From DATFQI01 sp963816955 (GTDB taxonomy: Bacteria > Actinomycetota > Thermoleophilia > Solirubrobacterales > Solirubrobacteraceae), in the NCBI GenBank assembly GCA_963816955.1, contig CAWFME010000003.1, positions 124,001-188,000 of the forward strand: DNA of 64,000 bases, in the 5' to 3' direction. The notes beneath the pieces were generated by a model. It did no database searches. It saw only the letters and a list, made by a program, of their open reading frames with translations, and was not told the origin of the DNA. The translations under genes and the position numbers were made by a program. This document shows, in pieces, positions 37,953-46,813 of the stretch; position 1 is the first letter of the stretch, and every line of letters begins with the position of its first letter.

Positions 37953-38250
37953 CGACGGGGACGGCGACGCCGGTGGTCCACGTCCCGGAGGTGAGGCTGA
38001 CGGTCTCCTTCCACGTGCCGTCGTTGCACGTGTAGGTGTGCGTCTTGCTGTCCTGGCCCACCACGCTGAAGCTGTAGTCGTGGGGATAGACGATGCTCTG
38101 CCCGGCGCCGGGACCCTTCAGCTGGACCTCACAGCCCTTCTTGGCAGGCGCCGCGGGCGGCTTGGAATCGGCGGCGACGGCGGGACCGGCCATGACAAGA
38201 GCAACGGCGACGGCGGACACGGCGGCACGGCGGGTGTGACGAAGGCGCAT
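37921..38250 (-). CDS. small secreted protein with two cysteines
   Basis: A 109-residue protein with a clear Sec signal peptide (MRLRHTRRAAVSAVAVALVM, cleavage likely after AGPAVA) and a mature part of about 80 residues rich in Ser/Thr/Tyr. It contains one Cys in KKGCEVQLKGPG and one in HTYTCNDGTWKE, likely a disulfide in a small beta fold. A strong ribosome site (GGAGGAG) precedes ATG 38250. Family unknown. Confidence 0.7.
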   Translation of the reverse strand: MRLRHTRRAAVSAVAVALVMAGPAVAADSKPPAAPAKKGCEVQLKGPGAGQSIVYPHDYSFSVVGQDSKTHTYTCNDGTWKETVSLTSGTWTTGVAVPVASYQVLALAP

Positions 38251-38358
38251 CGTTGTCTCCTCCAAGGAGAGAGTGGTCAGATGCTCGGAGAAGACTCCGC
38301 CTCGAGCGCGTATTCCGCACACGTCACACACACCCGGCTGCGGGCGTTAGAGTCGGAA

Positions 38359-38853
38359 GTGCGACGGCACGAGCGTCCCGAGCGCCGGGAGCTGGACACG
38401 GACAAGGGCCCGCGAGCACCGCAGAAGCCCGCCGAGTCCACCGTGCTGGAGCTCCAGCGGAGCGCCGGGAACCGCGCGGTGAGCGCGCTGCTCGCGCGCC
38501 AGCCCGAGCCTGCGGACGCTGCGCCGAAACCGGCCGCCTCGAAGAAGGCCGCGACGATGACCGTCGGGCTGGGCGCGGACGACGAGTTCGTCATCCCGGT
38601 CGACACCATGCAATGGGAGTCCGAGAAGCGGCTCTTCGTGACCTTCGACGGCGACAACCCGGCGGTCCCCGGCCTGCACGACGCGTGGGGAAAACACAGG
38701 GTCTTCGAGACCGGCTTCGCCTCGACGCGCGGGCTGATGTCGCGGCTCACCGGCGTGAGGATCGAGTCGATGCAACACATCAACTCCGGTGACGAGCCGA
38801 CAGCGGGGATGACCCTGGAGGCCGACGACGTCAAGCAAGAGCCCGTGAAGTGA
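38359..38853 (+). CDS. LQRxAGNRAV-leader protein B, paralogue of 36689
   Basis: A 164-residue protein with the same plan as protein A: GTG start, VRRHERPERRELDTDKGP, then VLELQRSAGNRAVSALLARQ, and a C-terminal domain with VGLGADDEFVIPVD, LFVTFDGDNPAVPGLHDAW and a final TLEADDVKQEPV. Leader identity with protein A is high (only conservative changes over 20 residues), while the C-terminal domains have diverged but keep the NPAVP and GLG markers. It is separated from protein A by a membrane protein and an antisense secreted protein. Confidence 0.65.
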   Translation: MRRHERPERRELDTDKGPRAPQKPAESTVLELQRSAGNRAVSALLARQPEPADAAPKPAASKKAATMTVGLGADDEFVIPVDTMQWESEKRLFVTFDGDNPAVPGLHDAWGKHRVFETGFASTRGLMSRLTGVRIESMQHINSGDEPTAGMTLEADDVKQEPVK

Positions 38854-39235
38854 CCGCCTGCGGCAGCGCTCGAGGACCCCTCAGGCGAAGCAGCGATCGT
38901 TGAGCCGGGCCCGCCAACAACAACGGCGGCAGACCGCAACGGATCCTCGGGCACGAAGGGCGAAGATCGCGACCTCTCAAGGAGCAGATGGCCCAGGCCA
39001 ATGCCGGTAGCTGCCCCTACCGAGAGCCGCTCAAGGAGGGTGGCGTACGTACCGGGCAGCTGCCCGAGGGTCCGATGGCGGCTCGCGGCACGTCCTCCCG
39101 GGAGCGCTCAAGCGCTAGCTTGCGCGCGCTGCGACGGGAGGACGTGACGACGAGCCAGCCACGCCCAACGCCCGATACAACGACGAGGGGCGCCCACCGG
39201 GCGCCCCTCGAGTCCAAGCGAGTACGCGCTGCGAA
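38854..39235. other. 382-base non-coding stretch with several small dyads
   Basis: No gene is supported on either strand. It contains a repeated CTCAAGGAG (near 38975 and 39029), GGTAGCTGCCCCTACC (hairpin), the perfect palindrome CGGGCAGCTGCCCG at 39053-39066, and the terminator-like stem at 39185-39209. The cluster could be a structured RNA or simply two 3' ends facing each other. Confidence 0.4.
39185..39209. terminator. hairpin terminator between convergent genes
   Basis: GAGGGGCGCCC and GGGCGCCCCTC form a perfect 11-base-pair stem with a three-base loop, 27 bases past the nrdJ stop. There is no clean T-run, as is common in high-GC actinobacteria. Confidence 0.65.
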
Positions 39236-42190
39236 TCAGCCGCAGCCGGTGTTGTTGCCGCAGCTCGAGCACGTGTAGCACGAGCCCGTGCGCTGCATCA
39301 TCCCGCCGCACTGCTGGCAGGCCGGGCCGAGGTCCAGGCCCATCAGGCGCGCCGGGACGACGGGCGGGGTGCTCGTCATCGCCGACGTCGGGGCCTGCGC
39401 CGTCGGGGCGGGATCCGCCGGCGGGGCCGGGGACGTCGAGCCCGGGGCGCTGCCCGTCGGGGCCTTCGCCGACGACGCCGAGGCGCCGCCGTTGGCCGGC
39501 CGCGAGCCGCCGCCGTCGGCGCCGATCGCGAGGTCCTCGCCGGACTTCTTGGCCCGCACCGCCGGCGTGAGGATGCCGAGCTCCTCCTGCGTGTCCGCGT
39601 CCAGGAAGCGCGACGCGAGCCAGCGCATGATGTAGTCGGGCATCGACTTGGCGAACGGGATCTCCGGGTTGGTGGTGATCCCCTCCGGCTCGAAGCGCAT
39701 GTAGGCGAACTTGCGCACCAGCGTGTCCAGCGGTACCCCGTACTGGAGCGCGATCGAGATCGCGGTCGCGAACGAGTTCATCATGCCGCGGAGGGTCGAG
39801 CCCTCCTTGCCGATGTCGGTCAGGAAGATCTCCCCGACCGTGCCGTCCTCGTACATGCCGGCCGTGATGTAGCCCTCGTGGCCGCCGAGCGAGAACTTGT
39901 GCGTGATCGACTGGCGCTCGCGCGGCATCTTGTTGCGCGCCGGGCCGACCTGCCCCTTGGCGGCCACCAGCGCGTCCGACACCGCCGCCTCGACGGCCGC
40001 GGCGACGCGCGCCTCGACCTCCTCGGCGGAGAACATCTCCGCGCCCACGGCGGCCGCCGCGGCGGCCTTCTCGTCCTCCTGCGCGTCCGTGCGCAGCGCC
40101 TGGGCGGTCTTGGACCCGTCGCGGTAGATCGCCAGCGCCTTGACGCCGAGCTTCCACGCCTGGACGTAGGCCTCCGCGATGTCCTCGACCGTCGCGGTCT
40201 GCGGCATGTTGACCGTCTTGGAGATCGCGCCCGACAGGAACGGCTGGACCGCGCCCATCATCTTGATGTGACCCGCGTGCGAGATCGCGCGCTCGCCGAC
40301 CGCCACGTCGAACACCGGCAGGTGCTCAGCCGCGAGGCCGGGCGCGTCCACGATCGTGCCGTGCTCGGTGATGTGGGCCTCGATCTGCGAGACCTGCTCC
40401 TCCGAGTAGCCCATCGTCCGCAGCGCCATCGGCACCGTGCGGTTGGCGATCACCATCGTGCCGCCGCCGACCAGCTCCTTGTACTTGACCAGCGAGAAGT
40501 CGGGCTCGATGCCGGTCGTGTCGCAGTCCATCAGGAACGAGATCGTCCCCGTGGGCGCGAGCACCGTGGCCTGCGCGTTGCGGTAGCCGTAGATCTCGCC
40601 GGCCGCGACCGCCTCGTTCCACGTCTCGCGCGAGGCGGCCAGCAGGTCCTTGTCCACGCAGGCGCCGTCCGGGATCGCGTACGACGCGTCGCGGTGCATG
40701 CGCATGACGTTGTTGTGCGCCTCGCGGTTCTCCGCGTAGCGCTCGTACGGGCCGATCGCCGCCGCGACCTTGGCCGACTGCAGGTAGCCGCGGCCGGTCA
40801 TCAGCGCCGTGATCGCGGCCGCCGCGCCGCGACCCTCGTCGGAGTCGTAGGCGAAGCCGTTGGCCATCAGGAACGCGCCGAGGTTGGCGTAGCCGAGCCC
40901 GAGCTGGCGGAACGCGCGGGCGTTCTCGCCGATCTCCTTGGTCGGGTAGCTCGACGGCCCGACGATGATCTCCTGCGCCAGGAACACGATGTCGACGGCG
41001 TGCGAGAAGCGCTCCGTGTCGAACGTCCCGTCCGGGCGGCGGAACTTCATCAGGTTCAGCGAGGCGAGGTTGCAGGCCGAGTCGTCGACGTGCATGTACT
41101 CCGAGCACGGGTTGGACGCGTTGATGCGGCCCGAGTTCGGCGACGTGTGCCACTGGTTGATCGTCGTGTCGTACTGCACGCCCGGGTCGGCGCAGCGCCA
41201 CGCCGCCTCGGAGATCTCGCGCATCAGCTCGCGCGCGGAGACGGGCTCGCCGACCGGCTCGCCCGTCGTGCGCGCGATCAGGTGCCAGTCCTCGTCGTTC
41301 TCGACGGCGTGCATGAACTCGTCCGTGACGCGCACGGAGTTGTTCGCGTTCTGGTACTGGATCGACTGGAAGCCGTCGCCGTCGATCGACATGTCGAAGC
41401 CGGCGTCGCGCAGCGCGGCGGCCTTGTCCTCCTCCTTGGCCTTGCACCAGATGAAGTCGCGGATGTCGGGGTGGTCGACGTCCAGCACGACCATCTTCGC
41501 CGCGCGGCGGGTCTTGCCGCCGGACTTGATCGTGCCGGCCCAGGCGTCGGCGCCGCGCATGAAGCTGACGGGGCCCGAGGCGGTGCCGCCCTTGGTCAGG
41601 GGCTCCATCGAGCCGCGGATCTTCGAGAGGTTGATGCCCGACCCCGAGCCGCCGCGGAAGATCCGGCCCTCGCGCGTGTTCCAGTCGAGGATCGAGTCCA
41701 TCTCGTCCTCGACGGAGAGGATGAAGCAGGCCGAGCACTGCGGCTGCTCCTCGAAGCCGACGTTGAACCAGACGGGCGAGTTGAACGCCGCGAGCTGGTT
41801 GAGCAGGATGTACGTCAGCTCCGCCTCGAAGGCGTCGCCGTCACCGACGGAGGCGAAGTAGCCGCGCTCGCGGCCCCAGTCGGCGATCGTCCCCGCGACG
41901 CGGCCGACCATCTGCTTGACCGAGCGTTCGCGCGTCGGCGAGTTCAGCTGCCCGCGGAAGTACTTCTGGGCGACGATGTTGGTCGAGTTCTGCGACCAGC
42001 TCTTCGGGAACTCGACGCCCTTCTGCTCGAACGCGACACGATCGCCGTGCCCGATCCGCGCATCGCGGATCTCCCACTCGACCTCGTCGAAGGGGTGGAC
42101 ACCGGGCTTCGTGAACAGCCGCCGCACGGACAGCGCCTCACCGGACTTGCGCGGTGTGGTCTCGATGGTCGTCTGCGGCGTCTGCTCCAT
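39236..42190 (-). CDS. nrdJ: class II (B12-dependent) ribonucleoside-diphosphate reductase
   Basis: A 984-residue enzyme reducing ribonucleotides to deoxyribonucleotides with adenosylcobalamin. Visible are the disulfide Cys in EEQPQCSACFILSVEDEMDS, the GGSGSGINLSKIRGS loop, finger-loop NPCSEYMHVDDSACNLASLN, and LAPTGTISFLMDCDTTGIEP. Residues about 690-840 hold the C-terminal extra domain, followed by a long Ala/Pro linker, then a Cys-rich end CQQCGGMMQRTGSCYTCSSC. The start ATG 42190 follows AGGAGG. The length and terminal zinc finger are normal for actinobacterial NrdJ. I see no cobalamin riboswitch in the 116 bases upstream. Confidence 0.93.
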   Translation of the reverse strand: MEQTPQTTIETTPRKSGEALSVRRLFTKPGVHPFDEVEWEIRDARIGHGDRVAFEQKGVEFPKSWSQNSTNIVAQKYFRGQLNSPTRERSVKQMVGRVAGTIADWGRERGYFASVGDGDAFEAELTYILLNQLAAFNSPVWFNVGFEEQPQCSACFILSVEDEMDSILDWNTREGRIFRGGSGSGINLSKIRGSMEPLTKGGTASGPVSFMRGADAWAGTIKSGGKTRRAAKMVVLDVDHPDIRDFIWCKAKEEDKAAALRDAGFDMSIDGDGFQSIQYQNANNSVRVTDEFMHAVENDEDWHLIARTTGEPVGEPVSARELMREISEAAWRCADPGVQYDTTINQWHTSPNSGRINASNPCSEYMHVDDSACNLASLNLMKFRRPDGTFDTERFSHAVDIVFLAQEIIVGPSSYPTKEIGENARAFRQLGLGYANLGAFLMANGFAYDSDEGRGAAAAITALMTGRGYLQSAKVAAAIGPYERYAENREAHNNVMRMHRDASYAIPDGACVDKDLLAASRETWNEAVAAGEIYGYRNAQATVLAPTGTISFLMDCDTTGIEPDFSLVKYKELVGGGTMVIANRTVPMALRTMGYSEEQVSQIEAHITEHGTIVDAPGLAAEHLPVFDVAVGERAISHAGHIKMMGAVQPFLSGAISKTVNMPQTATVEDIAEAYVQAWKLGVKALAIYRDGSKTAQALRTDAQEDEKAAAAAAVGAEMFSAEEVEARVAAAVEAAVSDALVAAKGQVGPARNKMPRERQSITHKFSLGGHEGYITAGMYEDGTVGEIFLTDIGKEGSTLRGMMNSFATAISIALQYGVPLDTLVRKFAYMRFEPEGITTNPEIPFAKSMPDYIMRWLASRFLDADTQEELGILTPAVRAKKSGEDLAIGADGGGSRPANGGASASSAKAPTGSAPGSTSPAPPADPAPTAQAPTSAMTSTPPVVPARLMGLDLGPACQQCGGMMQRTGSCYTCSSCGNNTGCG

Positions 42191-42306
42191 GGGTGCTGCC
42201 TCCTAGGTTTGCCGCCCCTCCGGCGGCTCGAAAAGACTGCGATGCGGGGTGGAGATGCTCCGCCCCGGGTCGGACGGAACGGGGGGACCTCCCCGCACCG
42301 TGCGAC

Positions 42307-43182
42307 TTAACGTCTCGACCGCAGCCAATCGTTGAAGTCGCTCCATGCGCCGGACGTGCGCCAGGCCGCCTCGCGCCACGCGTGCCCGACGCCGGCGAGC
42401 CGGCCCGTGCGCTTGGCGGCGACCGCGGTGAGCGCGGCGATCAGCAGCCCGAGCAGCGCCACGGCGAGCAGCGCGCCGGGCACGAACATGTTCGGGCTGG
42501 CGGCCGCGCGGGTGACGATCAGCGTCGGCTTCGGCGTGGGCGTCGCCGCGGGCGCCGGCGTCGGCGACGGGGTGCCCTCGGGGATCGCGTCCTCGCCCGG
42601 GGCCTCCGGGAGCGGGTCGACGGGGCCGCCGCCCGTGCCGCCCGTGCCGCCGCCCGAGCCGAAGTCCGGCAGCGAGCCCGAGTCCGGCGAGGTCGACGGC
42701 GGCGCCGGCGCCGGCGCGGGCGCGGGCGTCGTGCCGGTGCTCGGCGCGGGCGTCGCGGTCGGGGTCGGGGTCGGGTCGCTGTTGCGCTCCTCGAGCTGTT
42801 GCTGCTGCTCCTCGCACTTGCCCGAGTTGTGGCGCTCGATCGCCGCGGTCAGCGCGTCGCGGAAGTCGGGGTACTCCTCCTTGTAGGAGTCCTCGATCGA
42901 GCGCCGCGCCCGCTTGAGCGCGCGCTCGGTGTGGTCGCAGTCGTCGATCCGCCCGTCGCGCTCGAAGTCGCGATAGATGCGGCGCACGGTCTTCGCCTTG
43001 CGGTCGCGCTCGTCGCGCTCGGCCCGCTCCTGCTGCTCCGGCGTGGGCGTCGGCGAAGGGCGTCGGCGTCGCCGACGGCGTCGGCGTGGGGCTCGGGGTC
43101 GGCGACGGGTCCTGGGCCGCGGCCGGGGTGGCGAGGACCGCCAGCGCGAGGGCCGCCGCGCCCCTGTCAGGCGGGCGCGCAT
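42307..43182 (-). CDS. secreted Pro/Thr-rich protein with C-terminal membrane anchor, probable frameshift pair near 5' end
   Basis: As read, 291 residues. Residues about 60-135 are a charged helical domain (RDRKAKTVRRIYRDFERDGR, then one Cys in CDHTERAL and one in SGKCEEQ). A long Pro/Thr/Ala/Gly linker follows, then one helix (FVPGALLAVALLGLLIAALT) and a basic tail. The annotated N-terminus is an odd Arg/Pro run, but shifting frame from about 43163 to 43050 gives MRARLTGA then LALAVLATPAAAQDPSPTPS, a classical signal peptide with a PT-rich linker, so two compensating indels are likely. Confidence 0.62.
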   Translation of the reverse strand: MRARLTGARRPSRWRSSPPRPRPRTRRRPRAPRRRRRRRRRPSPTPTPEQQERAERDERDRKAKTVRRIYRDFERDGRIDDCDHTERALKRARRSIEDSYKEEYPDFRDALTAAIERHNSGKCEEQQQQLEERNSDPTPTPTATPAPSTGTTPAPAPAPAPPSTSPDSGSLPDFGSGGGTGGTGGGPVDPLPEAPGEDAIPEGTPSPTPAPAATPTPKPTLIVTRAAASPNMFVPGALLAVALLGLLIAALTAVAAKRTGRLAGVGHAWREAAWRTSGAWSDFNDWLRSRR

Positions 43183-43223
43183 GGCCCTCTAAGTATAGAA
43201 GGGCCTGCTATCAACCACGGCCC

Positions 43224-44213
43224 ATGAAGCTGCTCGTCACGGGCGGCGCGGGCTACATCGGGTCCGTGGTCGCGAACCAGCTGCTCGAGCGCGGCCATGA
43301 GGTCGTGGTGCTCGACGACCTCTCGCGCGGGCACCGCGCGGCGGTCCCCTCCGGCGCCCGCCTCGCCGAGGTCGGCCTGGCCGACGCCGGCGGCACCCGC
43401 GAGGCGCTCGCGGAGGGCTTCGACGGCGTGCTGCACTTCGCCGCCCTCGCGCTCGTGGCCGAGTCCGTCGAGTTCCCCGAGCGCTACCACCGCGGCAACT
43501 TCGTCGGCACGCTCAACCTGCTCGACGCGATGCGCGAGCACGGCATCCGGCGGCTCGTGTTCTCCTCCACCTGCGCGACCTACGGGGAGCCGGAGGAGGT
43601 CCCGATGCCCGAGACGCTGCGCACGGAGCCCGTCAACTCCTACGGCAACTCCAAGCTGGCCGTCGACCGCATGATCGGCGACGAGTGCCGCGCGCACGGG
43701 CTCGGCGCGATCTCCCTGCGCTACTTCAACGTCGCGGGCGCGAGCGGCGAGCTCGGAGAGGACCACTACCCCGAGACCCACCTGATCCCGCTCGTCCTGC
43801 AGGCCGCCGCCGGCACGCGCGAGCACGTCTCCGTGTTCGGCACGGACTACCCGACGCCGGACGGCACCGCCGTGCGCGACTACATCCACGTCGAGGACCT
43901 CGGGCGCGCGCACCTGCTCGCGATGGACGCGATCCAGCCGGGCGAGCACACGATCTACAACCTCGGCAACGGCCTCGGCTTCTCCGTGCGCGAGGTGATC
44001 GAGGCCGCCCGCAGGGTCACCGGCCGCGAGATCCCCGTCCGCGAGGAGCCGCGCCGCCCGGGCGACCCCGCGCAGCTCGTCGCCTCCAGCGAGAAGATCC
44101 GCGCGGAGCTCGGCTGGGAGCCCGAGAAGGACCTCGAGACGATGATCGCCGACGCGTGGGCCTGGCGGCAGGCGCGCCCGGACGGCTACGGATCGAGCGA
44201 CGGCGCGAGCTGA
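43224..44213 (+). CDS. galE: UDP-glucose 4-epimerase
   Basis: A 329-residue extended SDR that interconverts UDP-glucose and UDP-galactose. It has the NAD-binding GGAGYIGSVVANQLLERGHE, VVLDDLSRGH, the catalytic Ser/Thr in FSSTCATYGEPEEVP, the Y-x3-K in NSYGNSKLAVDRMIG, and LRYFNVAGASGELGEDH. GalE would supply UDP-Gal for the surface polysaccharide locus at the left of the window. ATG 43224 is chosen; the in-frame extension upstream is not conserved. It overlaps tmk by 28 bases. Confidence 0.92.
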   Translation: MKLLVTGGAGYIGSVVANQLLERGHEVVVLDDLSRGHRAAVPSGARLAEVGLADAGGTREALAEGFDGVLHFAALALVAESVEFPERYHRGNFVGTLNLLDAMREHGIRRLVFSSTCATYGEPEEVPMPETLRTEPVNSYGNSKLAVDRMIGDECRAHGLGAISLRYFNVAGASGELGEDHYPETHLIPLVLQAAAGTREHVSVFGTDYPTPDGTAVRDYIHVEDLGRAHLLAMDAIQPGEHTIYNLGNGLGFSVREVIEAARRVTGREIPVREEPRRPGDPAQLVASSEKIRAELGWEPEKDLETMIADAWAWRQARPDGYGSSDGAS

Positions 44214-44794
44214 GCGAGCGCGTCGGCGAGCACCCGCTCCGCCGGCTGCGACGCGTCGATGACCGCCCAGCGCCCGGGCTCGGCGGCCGCGAGCTCGTCG
44301 TACGCGCGCGCGCATGCCAGCCAGAACGCCTCGCGCTCGGACTCGATGCGGTCCTGGGCCTCGCCGCGGCCGCCCACGCGGGCAAGGCCGGCGGCCGGCT
44401 CGATCCGCAGCAGCAGCGTCCGTTCGGGCACGACGCCGCCCGTGCCGAACGCGTTGAGCGCGCGCACCGCCTCGACGCCGAGCCCGCGCGCGGCGCCCTG
44501 GTAGGCGAGCGAGGAGTCCACGAAGCGGTCGAGCAGCACGAGCCGGCCCGCGTCCAGCAGCGGCTGCAGCCGCTCCTCGACGAGCTGGGCCCGCGCGGCC
44601 GCGTAGATCAGCGCCTCCGCGCGGCCGCCGACGGTCAGCGCCGGGTCCTTGACGAGCGCGCGCAGGCGCTCGGAGAGCTCGACGCCGCCGGGCTCGCGCA
44701 GGACGACCGGCTCGCGGTCGCGCAGGGCGTCCGCGAGGCCGGCCACCAGCGTGCTCTTGCCCGCCCCGTCGATCCCCTCCACCGTGATCAGCAC
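44186..44794 (-). CDS. tmk: thymidylate kinase
   Basis: A 202-residue P-loop kinase making dTDP from dTMP. It shows P-loop TVEGIDGAGKSTLVAGLADA, the EPGGVELSERLRAL DR-loop region, VLLDRFVDSSLAYQGAARGL with the DR motif, and the LID segment RVGGRGEAQDRIESER. It lies on the minus strand, divergent in sense from holB, which is often its neighbour, with a lysyl-oxidase-like gene between them. Confidence 0.9.
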   Translation of the reverse strand: MLITVEGIDGAGKSTLVAGLADALRDREPVVLREPGGVELSERLRALVKDPALTVGGRAEALIYAAARAQLVEERLQPLLDAGRLVLLDRFVDSSLAYQGAARGLGVEAVRALNAFGTGGVVPERTLLLRIEPAAGLARVGGRGEAQDRIESEREAFWLACARAYDELAAAEPGRWAVIDASQPAERVLADALAQLAPSLDP

Positions 44795-44821
44795 GGCGGG
44801 GAACCTAGAGGACGGCGGCGG

Positions 44822-45616
44822 TCAGCGGTTCGGGATCTGCACCCCGCACAGCTTGCCCGCGCACGGCGCGGAAGCCACCTCGGCGATCTTCGGGTTGCCC
44901 TTGGAGTCGCGCGAGACGCGGAAGCTCGTCCATGCCGTGTTGTTGGCGTAGTCGGTCTCGCGGAACGCCTTGTCGGGGTTCGAGGTGCTCACGAGGTAGT
45001 AGACGCCGGGCGGCGCGCCGGTGATCTCGAGCTCCTGGCCCTCGGTCGCGTGGTGGTACTGGTCGCCCCAGCCGGCGGAGATGCCCTGGCGCTCGTCCGG
45101 GAAGCAGTCCCAGAAGCGCAGCTCGGGGGTCTTGGACTGGCCGTCGAGCTGGATCACGTCGATCAGGCAGAACGTCGTCTTGATCGTCTGGCCGCCGAAG
45201 ACCTCGCCCCAGCGCCCGCCACGGCCGTCGTCGAGTGGCTTGCGGATCTCGAAGAGCGCGACCGCGGTGATGTGCCAGTGATTGTGCGCCGGGTGGAAGA
45301 CGAACTCGCTCACGGCCTCGTCGTGGATCACCGTGCCGGCGGCGTCCTCGATCTCCTGGTAGCCCGTCGTGATGTTGTTGATCGGGTCGTGCTCGGGGCG
45401 CAGGATCAAGTCGCCCTGGCCCGTGTTGGCGACCATGTTCGAGAAGCGCAGGAACTCGCGCTGCTGGTTGTTCTGGACCGTGAAGTGGTGCGGGTTCGCC
45501 GCACGCAGATCGGGATACTGCCCGCCCGCGACGAGCGTGGGGCCGGCCATGCCCGTGCCGGTCATCAGCAGGATCAACGGCAGCACGACACCAACGGGTA
45601 CGGCGAACCTGAGCAT
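44822..45616 (-). CDS. secreted lysyl-oxidase-like copper protein
   Basis: A 264-residue exported protein with an N-terminal signal (MLRFAVPVGVVLPLILLMTG). The body shows DLILRPEHDPINN, the copper-binding FVFHPAHNHWHITAVALFEI (H-x3-H-x-H), a Cys in TTFCLIDVIQLDG and one in RFWDCFPDERQG, then GVYYLVSTSNPD, all landmarks of the lysyl oxidase family as found in bacteria. Whether it oxidises lysine is not known. It is divergent from holB across 87 bases. Confidence 0.8.
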   Translation of the reverse strand: MLRFAVPVGVVLPLILLMTGTGMAGPTLVAGGQYPDLRAANPHHFTVQNNQQREFLRFSNMVANTGQGDLILRPEHDPINNITTGYQEIEDAAGTVIHDEAVSEFVFHPAHNHWHITAVALFEIRKPLDDGRGGRWGEVFGGQTIKTTFCLIDVIQLDGQSKTPELRFWDCFPDERQGISAGWGDQYHHATEGQELEITGAPPGVYYLVSTSNPDKAFRETDYANNTAWTSFRVSRDSKGNPKIAEVASAPCAGKLCGVQIPNR

Positions 45617-45703
45617 GGCGCTCCTCCGAGCGTGAGTGTCCGGCGATCCTCTCCGACCCCGCGCGGTGAAGTCAACCGCCCGCCCGACTAGCATCGGACC
45701 GCC

Positions 45704-46813
45704 GTGTTGGCCGCCCTGGAACCACACCCCCACGCCGCCGCCGTGCTCGGCGCCGCGCTGGAGCCCGAGCGCGGCCCCGCGCACGCGTACCTGCTGCACG
45801 GCCCGGCGGGCACGGGCAAGCGCGGGGCCGCCCGCGCCTTCGCCGCCGAGCTGCTCTCGCGCGGCGCGCGCGACCCCGACAACGCGCGTGCCCGCGTCGA
45901 GCACGGCTCGCACCCCGACCTGACGTGGGTCGCGCCGAGCGGCGCGCACGAGATGCTGCGCCGCGACGTCGACGAGGCCGTCGTCGGCGCCGCAGGGCAC
46001 ACCCCGTTCGAGGCCCCGTTCCGCGTGTTCGTGCTCGAGCGCGCCGACACGATGAACGACGAGGCCGCCAACTCGCTGCTCAAGACGCTCGAGGAGCCGC
46101 CGCCCTACGTCGTGCTGCTGCTGCTCACGGACCGCCCCAGCCAGGTGCTGCCGACGATCGCCAGCCGCTGCCAGGCCGTGCGCTTCGACGCGCTGGGGGC
46201 CGAGGCGGTCGCGCAGCGGCTGCAGTCGCGCGGCGTCGCGCCCGACGCGGCGCTCGCCTGCGCGCGGCTGTCGCTCGGCGACGGCGAGAAGGCGCTCGCG
46301 CTCGGGATCGCCGACGGCCCCGCATTGCGCGCCCACGCCGAGGCGTTCGCGCGCGCGCCGCTGGCCGGCCGCTCCTCCACCGCGCCGTGGGAGCCGCTGC
46401 TCAAGACCGCGCGCGACCGCGGGCGGGTCGCGAGCGACGCGGTCGAGTCCGCGCTCGCCGAGGAGCTCGCGTACCTGCCCAAGAAGGAGCACAAGCGGCG
46501 CGAGACGGAGTTCACCCAGCGGGCCCAGCGCGCCAAGCGCCGGGCCGAGACCGGCGCGCTGGACCAGGCGCTGCAGCTGATCGGGCTCTGGTACCGCGAC
46601 CTCGCGTGCGTGGCGGCGGGCGCGTCCGAGCTGGCCCACCACTCCGACCGGGCGCCCGAACTGGCCGAGGACGCCGAGGGCCGCTCGCCAGCCGCGCTAC
46701 AAGAGGCGCTGGAGCTCGTCGAGGACGCGCGCGCCCGGCTCGCGCTCAACGTGGACCCGCTGCTGTCCTTCGAGGCGCTCGCCTACCGCCTCGAGCGCCT
46801 GCTCTCCCCATGA
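45704..46813 (+). CDS. holB: DNA polymerase III delta' subunit
   Basis: A 369-residue AAA+ clamp-loader subunit. It has AHAYLLHGPAGTGKRGAARA (Walker A), VFVLERADTMNDEAANSLLK with the SRC-type TIASRCQAVRF sensor, and LEEPPPYVVLLLLTD. The usual four-Cys zinc module is replaced by GARDPDNARARVEHGSHPDL without cysteines. The start is GTG 45704. Its TGA overlaps the fdhD ATG. Confidence 0.88.
   Translation: MLAALEPHPHAAAVLGAALEPERGPAHAYLLHGPAGTGKRGAARAFAAELLSRGARDPDNARARVEHGSHPDLTWVAPSGAHEMLRRDVDEAVVGAAGHTPFEAPFRVFVLERADTMNDEAANSLLKTLEEPPPYVVLLLLTDRPSQVLPTIASRCQAVRFDALGAEAVAQRLQSRGVAPDAALACARLSLGDGEKALALGIADGPALRAHAEAFARAPLAGRSSTAPWEPLLKTARDRGRVASDAVESALAEELAYLPKKEHKRRETEFTQRAQRAKRRAETGALDQALQLIGLWYRDLACVAAGASELAHHSDRAPELAEDAEGRSPAALQEALELVEDARARLALNVDPLLSFEALAYRLERLLSP

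Noticed and set aside
42191..42306. Cobalamin riboswitch upstream of nrdJ
   Set aside because: No B12-box-like sequence is visible in the short upstream gap; only an AGGAGG ribosome site and a GC-rich hairpin.
39878..42310. 810-codon open frame antisense to nrdJ
   Set aside because: Shadow of the high-GC nrdJ frame; the translation is Arg/Asp/Val-rich without domain motifs.
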